The translations under genes and the position numbers were made by a program. Positions 20,501 to 28,762 of a stretch of DNA of 64,000 bases are shown here, piece after piece. Origin of the DNA: Mycobacterium neglectum (GTDB lineage: Bacteria > Actinomycetota > Actinomycetes > Mycobacteriales > Mycobacteriaceae); NCBI RefSeq assembly GCF_002591975.1, contig NZ_NVQE01000009.1, positions 62,001 to 126,000 of the forward strand, in the 5' to 3' direction. Positions within the stretch are counted from its first letter, which is position 1. The number at the start of each line of letters is the position of its first letter. The notes below the pieces were generated by a model that ran no database searches, was not told the origin of the DNA, and was given only the letters and a program-made list of their open reading frames with translations.

Positions 20501-21481
20501 CTAGCCCTCCCGCATCGCCGCCAGCAGACGCCGGGCGGCGGCCACCCGGCCGGCGGCGGGTCCCGTCAGGGTGTCGAGCACACATTCGGGATCAGCAGGC
20601 GCGCCCAGATGGCCGCAGCCTCTTGGGCAGTCCTTGATCGCCTCGGCCAGGTCGGAGAAGGCAAGCATCACATCGTCGGGTTCGATGTGCGCCAAGCCGA
20701 ACGAGCGGATTCCCGGGGTGTCGATCACCCAGCCGCCCAGACTCAACGGCAGCGCCACCGATTGTGTCGATGTATGCCTGCCTCTTCCGATGCCCGTCAC
20801 CTGCCCGATGGCCCGATCTGCATCCGGGACAAGGCGATTCACCAGAGTCGACTTGCCGACACCGGAATGTCCCAACAGCACGGTGACCTTGCCGGTGAGC
20901 AGCGGAGCCACCACGTCGAGCGGGTCGTCGCGCCCGGCGGTGATGACCGTGAGGTCGAGTTCGGCGAACTCAGCGGCGAACGGTTCGGCAGGTGCGAGGT
21001 CGGATTTGGTCAGACACAAGATGGGTTGGAGGCCGCCGGCGTACGCGGCGATCAGGGCGCGCTGCACCAGGCCGGTGCGCGGCGGGGGATCGGCGAGAGC
21101 GACGACGATCAGCAGCTGATCGGCGTTGGCGACGACGACACGTTCGGTCGGGTCGGTGTCATCGGCGGTGCGCCGCAACACCGTTCGTCGCTCATCGCGT
21201 CGCACGATGCGTGCCAACGTGTCCTGCTTGCCTGAGACATCGCCGACGATGCCGACGTTGTCGCCGACGACAATCGGTGTGCGTCCCAGTTCGCGGGCGC
21301 GCATCGCGGTGACGAGGCGGTCGGGGTCGGCGTCGAGCGCGCAGCCCCACCGGCCGCGGTCGACGGTCACCACCATGGCTTCGCTGGCGTCGGCGTGGTC
21401 TGGCCTGTTCTTGGTACGCGGTCGCGAGCCCTTGCCGGGTCGGACCCGAACGTCGGACTCGTCGTACTCGCGAGGGCTCAA
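20501..21481 (-). CDS. rsgA: Ribosome small-subunit GTPase RsgA
   Basis: This is the circularly permuted GTPase that helps late maturation of the 30S subunit. The 326-residue protein has an N-terminal OB fold (about 30-95), a GTPase domain with permuted order (G4 TKSDLA before G1 [12 protein letters not shown] and G3 DTPGIRSFG) and a C-terminal zinc site (CPRGCGH region). The start is TTG 21481, which overlaps the aroA stop (ATTGA). Longer reading to 21685 runs inside aroA and was rejected. The mycobacterial aroA-rsgA order (Rv3227-Rv3228) is kept, and the two genes are probably translated in a coupled way. Confidence 0.93.
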   Translation of the reverse strand: MSPREYDESDVRVRPGKGSRPRTKNRPDHADASEAMVVTVDRGRWGCALDADPDRLVTAMRARELGRTPIVVGDNVGIVGDVSGKQDTLARIVRRDERRTVLRRTADDTDPTERVVVANADQLLIVVALADPPPRTGLVQRALIAAYAGGLQPILCLTKSDLAPAEPFAAEFAELDLTVITAGRDDPLDVVAPLLTGKVTVLLGHSGVGKSTLVNRLVPDADRAIGQVTGIGRGRHTSTQSVALPLSLGGWVIDTPGIRSFGLAHIEPDDVMLAFSDLAEAIKDCPRGCGHLGAPADPECVLDTLTGPAAGRVAAARRLLAAMREG

Positions 21482-22755
21482 TCGCCGGCCAGCATGTCGG
21501 CCCACATCTGCGGGAAGTCGGGCAGCGTCTTGGCCGTGGTGCCGATGTCCTCGACCTCGACACCGGCGACCCGCAACCCGACGATGGCACCGGCGGTCGC
21601 CATCCGGTGATCGGCGTAAGACCGCCACAGCCCGGCGTGCAGCGGTCGCGCGGTGATCAGCAGACCGTCGGGCGTCTCGGCGCACTGCCCGCCAAGACCG
21701 TTGATCTCGGCGGAGAGTGCGGCCAGCCGGTCGGTTTCGTGGCCGCGAAGGTGTGCGACGCCGCGCAGCTGCGACACCGAACCCGTGGGCGCAAGGGCGG
21801 CCAGCGCAGCCACCGCAGGTGTCAGCTCACCCACCTCGTGGAGGTCGACATCGATGCTTACGAGCGACGGGGGGCCCTGCACCTCCAGATAGAAATCACC
21901 TTGGCGGACAACCGAACCCACGTTCTTCAGGATCCTCAGAATCGTGTCGGCGGGTTGCACGCTGGCCGGCGGCCACCCGCAGATGCGTACCGTTCCTCCC
22001 GTTACCACCGCGGCCGCCAGGAACGGCACCGCGTTGGAGAGATCGGGTTCGATATCCCAGTGCCTGGCGGCGATCGTGCCGGGCGAGACGTGCCACCGGT
22101 TGGGGCGGCTGTCGTCGACGTCCACGCCGGCGTCACGCAGCATGGCCACCGTCATCGCCACATGCGGGGCCGAGGGCACCGACTCGCCGGTGTGCACGAT
22201 CGTCAACCCGTTCGTGAAGGCGGCACCGGAGAGCAGCAGCCCCGAGACGAACTGCGAAGACGACGATGCGTCGATCTCGACGGTCCCGCCTGTCACCGCT
22301 CCGGACCCGTGGACGGCGAACGGAATCGCGTCACCTTCGACATCGACGCCGAGACCGCGCAGCGCCTCGAGCAGCGGTGCGATGGGTCGCGAGCGCGCTT
22401 GTTCGTCGCCGTCGAACGTGACGGTCGTGGTGCTCAGCGCCGCGACCGGTGGCACGAACCGAAGGACGGTACCGGCCAGACCGCAGTCGATGCGGGTGCC
22501 GGCCTGCGGGGCGATCGCGCCGCTGAGCGTCAGCTCGGTGTCTGTTCCCTCGACGGTGACGCCGAGAGCCGCAACGGCTCCGATCATCAGGTCGGTGTCG
22601 CGGCTGCGCAGCGCGCCACTGATCGTGGACGTACCGTTCCCGGTCGCCATCGCGGCCAGCACAAGAGCCCGGTTGGTCAGCGATTTCGACCCCGGCACGG
22701 TGACGGTGGCGTGCACCGGTCGTGACGTCGAGGGTGCCTGCCAGCTGCTGCTCAC
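21478..22755 (-). CDS. aroA: 3-phosphoshikimate 1-carboxyvinyltransferase (EPSP synthase)
   Basis: This enzyme transfers the enolpyruvyl group of PEP to shikimate 3-phosphate, the sixth step of chorismate synthesis. The 425-residue length is right. Family motifs are visible: [16 protein letters not shown] at the N-terminus, binding shikimate 3-phosphate, [16 protein letters not shown] near residue 90, [16 protein letters not shown] near 165 and [12 protein letters not shown] near 385. GTG 22755 is chosen by comparison with homologues and by an AGGGCAGGA upstream; a start at 22782 would add nine residues. It is followed by rsgA on the same strand. An inserted tnpB element lies upstream, between aroA and the SRAP gene that adjoins it in M. 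tuberculosis. Confidence 0.95.
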   Translation of the reverse strand: MSSSWQAPSTSRPVHATVTVPGSKSLTNRALVLAAMATGNGTSTISGALRSRDTDLMIGAVAALGVTVEGTDTELTLSGAIAPQAGTRIDCGLAGTVLRFVPPVAALSTTTVTFDGDEQARSRPIAPLLEALRGLGVDVEGDAIPFAVHGSGAVTGGTVEIDASSSSQFVSGLLLSGAAFTNGLTIVHTGESVPSAPHVAMTVAMLRDAGVDVDDSRPNRWHVSPGTIAARHWDIEPDLSNAVPFLAAAVVTGGTVRICGWPPASVQPADTILRILKNVGSVVRQGDFYLEVQGPPSLVSIDVDLHEVGELTPAVAALAALAPTGSVSQLRGVAHLRGHETDRLAALSAEINGLGGQCAETPDGLLITARPLHAGLWRSYADHRMATAGAIVGLRVAGVEVEDIGTTAKTLPDFPQMWADMLAGD

Positions 22756-22810
22756 GCCTACATCCTGCCCTTTGACGTGCACCCTGACCTAAACGGACAA
22801 GGATTCCCTG

Positions 22811-22825
22811 AGCGGCTAAGCCGCT
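22811..22825 (-). repeat. Right-end hairpin of the tnpB element
   Basis: AGCGGC and GCCGCT pair perfectly around a 3-nt centre. The tnpB stop codon (TAG on the reverse strand, 22816-22818) lies inside the hairpin. Sub-terminal hairpins at this position are typical of IS200/IS605 right ends. Confidence 0.6.
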
Positions 22826-24061
22826 GGCGGGATGCTTCCTGCTTCATCGACACCTTGCCTCCGCGTGGGAGGTCTTACTGGCGCTCCACCAGGTTCGCGT
22901 CTGCGGACCTGCCCACTTGCGTGGGAGGCTGTTAGTCTCTCCGCCCGCCCGGCGGCGAGAATGACTCTTGCGGCGTTGTGGTCGCGGTCGTGGACGGCAT
23001 CGCATGCCGGACACGTCCAACGGCGGACGTGAAGAGGGAGCTCTTCGAGTTGGTATTGGCAGTCCGAGCAGGTCTTGCTCGACGCAAGCCAACGCGAGAC
23101 TTTGTGAACAGAACGCCCGAACTGATCTGCTTTCTCCGTGATGATCTGTGTGAATTGTCTCCAGCCCGCGTCGCTGATGGCTCGAGCAAGTCGATGATTT
23201 CGGACCAAGCCCGCAACATTGAGGCATTCGACGTGGATCACTTGGTTCTCGCGAACCAACGCCAGAGCCTGCTTATGCTGATAGTCCCGACGGGTTCGCG
23301 CCACCTTGTTGTGTACGACCGCGATCTCTCGCCGCACCTTATCTCTGTTGGATGACCCTTTCTCTCGGCGAGTTTTCACTCGCTCCAGTCGCGCTAGCTT
23401 GCGTAGCTTGCGGGCTAGATGCTTCTGGTTGGGAACTTCCGTACGCCCTCCGTTCGATGTTGCGACAGTTGCCAATCTGGTGATTCCCATGTCGACGCCG
23501 GCCTCTTGGCCGACTGCCGGTAGCGGGGTTGGTGCGACCTCGACCACGAAGGACAGGTAATAGTGGCCGTCGGGTTCGCGAATGACTGTGACGCTGGATG
23601 GTGTGCTGGGCAAAGCTCGTGACCAACGCACGCTCACCTCACCGACCTTGGTGAGGAACACCCGACCATTAGGTCGAAGGTTGAATCCGCTTCGGGTCAA
23701 TCGAAACGACTGACGATGGTCTTTCTTCGATTTCATTCGAGGCCGACCCATATGTCGGCCCTCGGCGTTTTCCGGTGCAAGCGTCGAAGAAGTTCCGCCA
23801 AGCACGGCGCGAATCGTTCACGGACTGCACTAACGCCACACTGGGCACTTCGCTCAGCCATGCCCGCTCACTGGTGTTCTTCGCGCAGGTGATCACCCTG
23901 CGTTGAATCTCGCTGTCTGACAGTTTGATCCCGCTCTGATATGCCTCGGTGCGAAGCCGCACTGCATCGTTGAACACGACTCGACAACACCCGAATACTC
24001 GCGCCAACATCGCTTGTTGGCTCGATGTTGGTTCGAAGCGGTAGCGGTAGCGCCTCTGCAC
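22816..24061 (-). pseudogene. tnpB: RNA-guided endonuclease TnpB, single frameshift
   Basis: TnpB is an RNA-guided DNA nuclease of IS200/IS605 elements. The N-terminal part (GTG 24061, beginning VQRRYRYRFEPTSSQQ) is read in one frame to about 23760, and the rest (from GRPRMKSKKDH) in another. The total of 1246 nt is one base more than 415 codons, so a single extra base restores a 414-residue protein. The shift lies in GKRRG, most likely in the three C/G bases at 23759-23761. All catalytic parts are intact: RuvC-I Asp (GVDMGITRLA), RuvC-II Glu (VIHVECLN), the zinc ribbon (CSDC and CPAC) and RuvC-III Asp (VHDRDHNAA). This is a recent mutation, a homopolymer error or, less likely, programmed frameshifting. 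Confidence 0.85.
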
Positions 24062-24220
24062 ATCGCAACCATAAACGCAGCCATCGACAGGGCGTGACCG
24101 TTGAATTCTGCCGTTCAACCGCTGGTGCAGCGCGGACGTCGAACACAATCGACCGCCATCGACCCGACGCCGATGGATGCGCGCATTGGGTACTCATGCG
24201 TTTCTGCCACCATGGGATAT

Positions 24221-25003
24221 ATGTGTGGACGATTCGCGGTGACCACCGATCCGGCGCTCCTGGCCGAGAAGATCAAGGCGATTGACGAGAGCGTCTCGGC
24301 GCAGAAGGCGGACAAGGATGCACCCGGCGCCAACTACAACGTCGCGCCCACGTCGACGATCAGCAGCGTGGTCAAACGCCACAGCGAGCCCGACGACGAG
24401 TCCACCCGCCGGGTGCGGTCGATGCGCTGGGGGCTGATCCCGCCGTGGGCGAAGACCGCCGAGGACGGGGGCCCGGACACCAAGGGGCCGCTGCTGATCA
24501 ACGCGCGTTCCGAGAAGCTCACCACCTCGCCCGTCTTCCGGAGCTCGGCGAAGAACAAGCGGTGCCTGGTGCCGATGGACGGCTGGTACGAATGGCGGCC
24601 CAACGGTGAATTGGCGTCGGGCAAGAAAGCGCCGAAGACGCCGTTCTACATGTACGGCGGCGACGGCGAACCGCTGTTCATGGCTGGCCTGTGGACCACG
24701 TGGCGACCCAAAGGCGCGCCTAAAGACTCGTCTCCACTCGTGAGCTGCACGATCATCACCACCGACGCCGCGGGCCCACTGGCCGAGATCCACGATCGGA
24801 TGCCCCTGACGATCAGCGAACGTGACTGGGATCGCTGGCTGGACCCCGACGCGCCGATCGACGAGGGACTGCTGCGAGGTCATGGCGACCTGGACCGCAT
24901 CGAGATCCGTGAGGTGTCCCGATTGGTCAACAGCATCCGGAACAACGGCCCGGAGTTGATCGAGCCCGCCGAACCGGAGCCGGAGCAGGCTACCCTGCTG
25001 TAA
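24221..25003 (+). CDS. SRAP-domain protein (YedK/HMCES family)
   Basis: This protein crosslinks to abasic sites in single-stranded DNA and shields them. The start is ATG 24221, because the mature protein must begin with Cys2 (MCGRFAVT), the nucleophile exposed after Met removal; longer in-frame readings were rejected. The 260-residue protein has the other catalytic residues: Asn in NYNVAPTS, Glu in GWYEWRP and His in EIHDRMP, and the RWGLIPPWAK and INARSE segments that bind DNA. The C-terminus is Glu/Pro-rich. It corresponds to Rv3226c by position. No binding site is obvious at the start; GGATAT precedes it. Confidence 0.94.
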   Translation: MCGRFAVTTDPALLAEKIKAIDESVSAQKADKDAPGANYNVAPTSTISSVVKRHSEPDDESTRRVRSMRWGLIPPWAKTAEDGGPDTKGPLLINARSEKLTTSPVFRSSAKNKRCLVPMDGWYEWRPNGELASGKKAPKTPFYMYGGDGEPLFMAGLWTTWRPKGAPKDSSPLVSCTIITTDAAGPLAEIHDRMPLTISERDWDRWLDPDAPIDEGLLRGHGDLDRIEIREVSRLVNSIRNNGPELIEPAEPEPEQATLL

Positions 25004-25076
25004 GGCCTGGCATCGCGTCGGAAACTCGTGTTTCCCAGCTGAAACGGGTCCCCCAGATGCGAATGGCCATTAACAT

Positions 25077-25340
25077 ATGGGGGTGCTCACCGCTGCAAAA
25101 AAGGTTCTGCGCTTCGAGATGACGGTCGCCGAATGGATCGGTACGGCGGTCATTCTCGCGGTGCCCTACCTGGTGGTCGGCATGGTGTGGACGGCTATCG
25201 GAGGGGGCTACGCAGGCGACCACGCAGTGGGCCATGCCGGGGACCACCTCGGCGGGCAGGGGTATTCCCGGGTCCTGTCGGTGCTGGGGTCGATCGTGTC
25301 GTGGCCGGTACTGCTGGTCTCGACGGTCTGCATGACATGA
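25077..25340 (+). CDS. Small two-helix membrane protein, first copy
   Basis: This 87-residue protein has two hydrophobic segments (about 20-40 and 65-85). It resembles the 80-residue protein encoded at 26203: both have an LAxPYLxxGxxW segment in helix 1 and a WPxL...C pattern in helix 2. The family name is unknown to me. Its stop overlaps the ATG of the MpaB-family gene (ATGA), so the two are coupled. It may be a membrane partner of the oxygenase-like protein. Confidence 0.75.
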   Translation: MGVLTAAKKVLRFEMTVAEWIGTAVILAVPYLVVGMVWTAIGGGYAGDHAVGHAGDHLGGQGYSRVLSVLGSIVSWPVLLVSTVCMT

Positions 25341-26200
25341 CCCCTGCAGACTTCCGCATCACCATCCGCAGGCGCACGGCCCGATGGGACACCGAACCGG
25401 TCACCGCTGCGGACGCGTTGGACTTCTGGTCGTTCGCGGCCGGAGCGGCCAACGTGATCATGCAGCTTTCGCGACCCGGGGTGGGCCACGGCGTAGCCGA
25501 GAGCAAGGTGGATTCGGGCAATCTGCTGAAGCATCCGTGGAAGCGGGCCAGGACGACGTTCCAATACATCGCTGTGGCGGTTCTGGGAACGCCGGAGGAC
25601 CGCGCGGCGTTCCGTGAGGCGGTCAACACTGCGCATCGTCACGTCAAGTCCGGGCCGGATAGTCCGGTGCCCTACAACGCCTTTGACCGCGACCTTCAGA
25701 TGTGGGTGGCGGCATGCCTGTTCGTCGGGCTCGAAGATACGTATCAGCTGCTGCGCGGGGAGATGACCGCCGAGCAGTCCGAGCAGTTCTACCGGTCTGC
25801 GTGGACGTTAGGGACGACACTGCAGGTGAGCGAGGATCAATGGCCGCCCACCCGTGCGGAATTCGATACGTATTGGATCGAGGCGTGCGGGCAGGTTTCG
25901 ATGGACGATCGTGTACGTGACTATCTAGGCGATCTACTGGACCTGCGCATGATCAATCCCATACTGGGCCTTCCTTTTCGGCCGCTGCTCAAGTTCCTCA
26001 CCGTCGGATTCCTCGCTCCGGTCTTCCGTGATGCCATGGGCGTGCAATGGAGCGGCTTCAGGCAGGATTTGTTCGAAAGGCTTTTCCAGTTCGTCGCTTT
26101 CGCGAACCGATTCCTGCCGGTCTTCATCCGCCAGGGCGGCAGCTATGTGCTGCTGGCCGATGTTCGACGCCGGGTCCGACGGCACCGCGCGTTGGTCTGA
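25337..26200 (+). CDS. MpaB-family (DUF2236-like) oxygenase-type protein
   Basis: The 287-residue protein resembles the bacterial MpaB/DUF2236 group, named after rubber oxygenase and the fungal MpaB oxygenase. It has the family's N-terminal half (FWSFAAGAANVIMQLSRPGVGHGV) and a following HP segment; the region around NTAHRHVKS fits the haem/metal His pair of the family. Further on are DRDLQMWVAACLFVGLEDTYQ and a C-terminal hydrophobic part (GLPFRPLLKFLTVGF). ATG 25337 overlaps the preceding stop. Some members bind haem b; the substrate is unknown here. It is flanked by two paralogous small membrane proteins and followed by a TetR gene, which suggests a regulated operon. Confidence 0.85.
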   Translation: MTPADFRITIRRRTARWDTEPVTAADALDFWSFAAGAANVIMQLSRPGVGHGVAESKVDSGNLLKHPWKRARTTFQYIAVAVLGTPEDRAAFREAVNTAHRHVKSGPDSPVPYNAFDRDLQMWVAACLFVGLEDTYQLLRGEMTAEQSEQFYRSAWTLGTTLQVSEDQWPPTRAEFDTYWIEACGQVSMDDRVRDYLGDLLDLRMINPILGLPFRPLLKFLTVGFLAPVFRDAMGVQWSGFRQDLFERLFQFVAFANRFLPVFIRQGGSYVLLADVRRRVRRHRALV

Positions 26201-26202
26201 GC

Positions 26203-26445
26203 ATGCTGCGCCGGGTGCTCAGCCGTCGGGTGAGTGTCGAAGCGATGATCGAGTTCGCGATGTGGCTGGCCATTCCCTACCTGCTCATCGGTTTCGGGTG
26301 GGCCTTCTTCGACGCCGAGCAGGTGCAGCTGTTCGAGACCGCGTTGCAAACCAGGCTGCCCGCCGGCTCGGAAATTCTGGCCTACGTGCAGACCGCGGTG
26401 ATGTGGCCGCACCTGATATTCGGTGCCGACATCTGCGCAGCCTGA
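26203..26445 (+). CDS. Small two-helix membrane protein, second copy
   Basis: This 80-residue protein has two hydrophobic stretches (about 12-36 and 58-78). It starts 2 bases after the MpaB-family stop, so it is in the same operon. It is a diverged relative of the protein at 25077 (LAIPYLLIGFGWA against LAVPYLVVGMVWT, and a similar C-terminal WPHL...C segment). No family name is known to me. Confidence 0.72.
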   Translation: MLRRVLSRRVSVEAMIEFAMWLAIPYLLIGFGWAFFDAEQVQLFETALQTRLPAGSEILAYVQTAVMWPHLIFGADICAA

Positions 26446-26458
26446 GGCTTGGTCTTGC

Positions 26459-26473
26459 CCGAGGAATCCTCGG
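26459..26473 (+). promoter_or_regulatory. Palindromic operator and leaderless promoter of the tetR gene
   Basis: CCGAGGA and TCCTCGG form a perfect palindrome around one A. A second half-like AATCCTCG lies at 26486-26493. TTGCCC at 26455-26460 and TAGAGT at 26480-26485 could be -35 and -10 elements (19-nt spacing). GTG 26493 lies 7 nt after the -10, so the message would be leaderless. The palindrome between the two elements suits autorepression. Confidence 0.55.
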
Positions 26474-26492
26474 TATTGATAGAGTAATCCTC

Positions 26493-27092
26493 GTGCCGCC
26501 AACGAGTCGGACGAGTGTGGATGCGCGGGCCAGGTTGTTGGACGTGGCCCGTCGCCGGTTCGCGGTCGACGGCGCGCTCTCGGCGACCCTGGACGAAGTG
26601 CGACGCGAGGCCGAGGTCAGTGTCGGCGCGCTGTATCACCACTTTCCCAACAAACTCTCGCTGGCCACCGCCGTCTACGCGCAGCTGCTGAGCGAATACC
26701 AGACGGGGTTTCTTGCGATGCTGCGCGAACACGACACGGCAGAGGGCGGCATTCGTGGCGGGGTTGCCTATCACCTGCGATGGGTGACCGCACACCGCGG
26801 CGAGGCCACACTGCTGCTGGGTTCCCGGTTGGACAGCGAGGAGCTGCGCCGGTCCAACATCGCCTTTTTCGCGGCGGTCCGTGACTGGTGGCGACCGCAT
26901 CAGACTTACGGTGCACTGGGACCGCTGAATATCGGGATCACCGCCGCGCTGTGGCTCGGGCCTGCGCAGGAATTCTCTCGCCATTGGGTGGCGGGTTCGG
27001 CTGCCAAACTGCCCCGCGGGGCTGTCGCGACATTCGCGGATGCCGCGTGGGCGGTGTTGCGCGCCAACGAGACTGAGGAGGAAGTCCAATGA
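26493..27092 (+). CDS. TetR-family transcriptional regulator
   Basis: The 199-residue protein has an N-terminal TetR helix-turn-helix (about residues 8-55, ARLLDVARRRFAVDG then VGALYHHFPNKLSLATAVY) and a C-terminal ligand-binding helical domain. GTG 26493 is chosen because it starts directly before the DNA-binding domain and fits a leaderless promoter; upstream in-frame sequence overlaps the membrane protein gene. The stop overlaps the next ATG (ATGA), so it is coupled to the enoyl-CoA hydratase. It probably controls that enzyme and perhaps the MpaB genes upstream. Confidence 0.88.
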   Translation: MPPTSRTSVDARARLLDVARRRFAVDGALSATLDEVRREAEVSVGALYHHFPNKLSLATAVYAQLLSEYQTGFLAMLREHDTAEGGIRGGVAYHLRWVTAHRGEATLLLGSRLDSEELRRSNIAFFAAVRDWWRPHQTYGALGPLNIGITAALWLGPAQEFSRHWVAGSAAKLPRGAVATFADAAWAVLRANETEEEVQ

Positions 27093-27931
27093 CCGAAGCG
27101 CGTTCTCTTTACCGAACGATGGTCGCCGAAGGCGATGATCCCACGGCGCCTGAACGGGTACGGGTGGAGCGGCGCGGAGACCGGGCGCTCGTCACACTTG
27201 ACGAGCCGAAGCGGCTCAACGTGCTCTCTGCTCCGCTGGTGAGGCAACTCCGACGGGCGCTCACCGACCTCGATGCCGACGCCGATGTGCGATCGGTCGT
27301 CATCACCGGCGCCGGTCCTGGATTCAGCGCAGGGGGCGATCTGAAGATGATGCGCACGGCCGTCGAACACCGCGATTCCCCGGAGGGTGGCGCCGATGTA
27401 TGGCGGTGGATCCGGCGCGAATTCGGCGGTATCGCCCGACTCATCGCGGGTTCGGACACCCTATTCATCGCGGCGCTCAACGGCGCGGCGGCGGGCGTCG
27501 GTCTGGCATGGGCGATGACCTGCGACCTCGTCATCGCCAGCGAGCGTGCCGTGATCGTGCCCGCATTCGGCCGACTGGGTCTCATTCCAGAGGTGGGAAC
27601 CAGTTGGGCGCTGACCCGGCGACTGGGCTATCAGGGAGCGCTCGCCTTCTATCTGCGCGGCGAGCACATCGACGCTGACGCCGCGTTGCGCCTCGGGCTC
27701 GTACAGCAGGTGGTCACCCACGAGGAGCTGCTGAACGCGGCCGACGAATGGTGCTCTCGTATCTCCGAAATGCCTCCGCACACGATGGCGATGACGAAGC
27801 CGCTGCTGCGCGCCGCCGCCGATGCAAGCTGGAATGACGCGCTCACCCTTGAGGAGTTCGCCGAACCGACCTGCTTCACCACCGCGGCCTTCGCGGACAA
27901 CGTGCACGACATGCTGAACGGCAGGCGTTAG
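27089..27931 (+). CDS. Enoyl-CoA hydratase/isomerase family protein
   Basis: This is a crotonase-fold protein of 280 residues. The two CoA oxyanion-hole segments are visible: SAGGDLKMM near residue 80 and NGAAAGVGLAWAMTCDLVIA near 130, followed by FGRLGLIPEVGTSW with the Glu often used in catalysis. Substrates of such enzymes range from straight-chain enoyl-CoAs to steroid side chains, so the exact reaction is unknown. The ATG overlaps the tetR stop, which implies co-regulation. It is probably involved in fatty-acid or sterol degradation. Confidence 0.9.
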   Translation: MTEARSLYRTMVAEGDDPTAPERVRVERRGDRALVTLDEPKRLNVLSAPLVRQLRRALTDLDADADVRSVVITGAGPGFSAGGDLKMMRTAVEHRDSPEGGADVWRWIRREFGGIARLIAGSDTLFIAALNGAAAGVGLAWAMTCDLVIASERAVIVPAFGRLGLIPEVGTSWALTRRLGYQGALAFYLRGEHIDADAALRLGLVQQVVTHEELLNAADEWCSRISEMPPHTMAMTKPLLRAAADASWNDALTLEEFAEPTCFTTAAFADNVHDMLNGRR

Positions 27932-27984
27932 CGGACATCACAAGGGCCCGCCCTCGCCCCCTGCGGGCGTGCCACGATGGCGCG

Positions 27985-28704
27985 GTGAGCTTCCAGGTGA
28001 TATCACCGCCGCTGCCGCGGCCGGTGCTGTTCGACCAGTTCTGGGCGGACCTCACGTTCGTGCACTGGCCGGTGGACCCGCAGCGCGTCGCGCACCTGTT
28101 CCCGCCTGGCACCCGCCCGGATGTGTTCTCCGACGGCCTCACCTATGTCGCGCTGGTGCCGTTCCTGATGCGCCACACCGCCCTGGGCACCTCGCTGCGG
28201 CTGCCGTACTTCGGAAGCTTCGCCGAGACAAACATCCGTCTGTACTCGATCGACGACGCCGGGCGTCATGGCGTGTACTTCCGATCCCTGGAGACCACGC
28301 GGCTCGCCGTCGTGGGGTTCACCAGAACAGCACTGGGTGTGCCGTACACGTGGGCGAAGATGCGCGTGACGCGCCAGGATGACGTGATCTCGTATTCCAG
28401 CGTCCGGCGTTGGCCCCGCCGCGGCCTGCGCAGCACGCTGAGGGTCAGGATCGGTGACCACGTGGAGCCCACGCCCCTGGAGGTATGGCTCACGGCGCGT
28501 TGGGGCGCCCACGCCCGTAAGGCCGGGCGGACGTGGTGGGTGCCCAACGAACATTGTCAGTGGCCGCTGCGTGCGGCCGAGATCCTCGAATTGGACGATG
28601 ATCTGCTCGCCGCGGGCGGAGTGGAGATCGCGGGGGAGCGCATGCGCGCGTTGTTCTCACCGGGCGTGCACGCGCGGTTCGGGCGGCCGTCAACGCTGAA
28701 CTGA
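27985..28704 (+). CDS. DUF2071 (YqjF-like) family protein
   Basis: This 239-residue soluble protein matches the DUF2071/YqjF acetoacetate-decarboxylase-like group: DLTFVHWPVDPQRVAHLFPPG near residue 20, LTYVALVPFLMR near 50 and TNIRLYSIDDAGRHGVYFRSLE near 80. These proteins share a fold with acetoacetate decarboxylase but usually lack its active-site Lys, and no function is established. GTG 27985 starts just before the conserved region. It lies 54 bases after the enoyl-CoA hydratase and may belong to the same transcript. In M. tuberculosis Rv3225c lies nearby, but I do not equate them. Confidence 0.82.
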   Translation: MSFQVISPPLPRPVLFDQFWADLTFVHWPVDPQRVAHLFPPGTRPDVFSDGLTYVALVPFLMRHTALGTSLRLPYFGSFAETNIRLYSIDDAGRHGVYFRSLETTRLAVVGFTRTALGVPYTWAKMRVTRQDDVISYSSVRRWPRRGLRSTLRVRIGDHVEPTPLEVWLTARWGAHARKAGRTWWVPNEHCQWPLRAAEILELDDDLLAAGGVEIAGERMRALFSPGVHARFGRPSTLN

Positions 28705-28762
28705 CCGAGGCGAGTAATCCCATACGCACCCAAAGTGCTTCTGTGAGTGTGACGCTTCATTC

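Larger units (their letters stand above)
22801..24080 (-). mobile_element. IS200/IS605-type tnpB-only element (approximate ends)
   Basis: The region between aroA and the SRAP gene is filled by a tnpB gene and its right-end hairpin. There is no tnpA. In M. tuberculosis the flanking genes adjoin (Rv3227 and Rv3226c by memory), which supports an insertion. The right end is near the hairpin at 22811-22825. The left end, upstream of the tnpB start at 24061, cannot be placed because IS605-type elements lack terminal inverted repeats. The tnpB 3' end and hairpin would form the guide (omega) RNA scaffold. Confidence 0.6.

Noticed and set aside
20501..21685. Long reverse-strand frame that could extend rsgA by about 68 residues
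   Set aside because: The extra part lies inside aroA, is Arg-rich shadow sequence, and TTG 21481 makes the usual overlap with the aroA stop.
27946..27968. GCCCGC/GCGGGC hairpin after the enoyl-CoA hydratase
   Set aside because: Only 6 bp with an 11-nt loop and no T-run; not distinguishable from background in this GC content.
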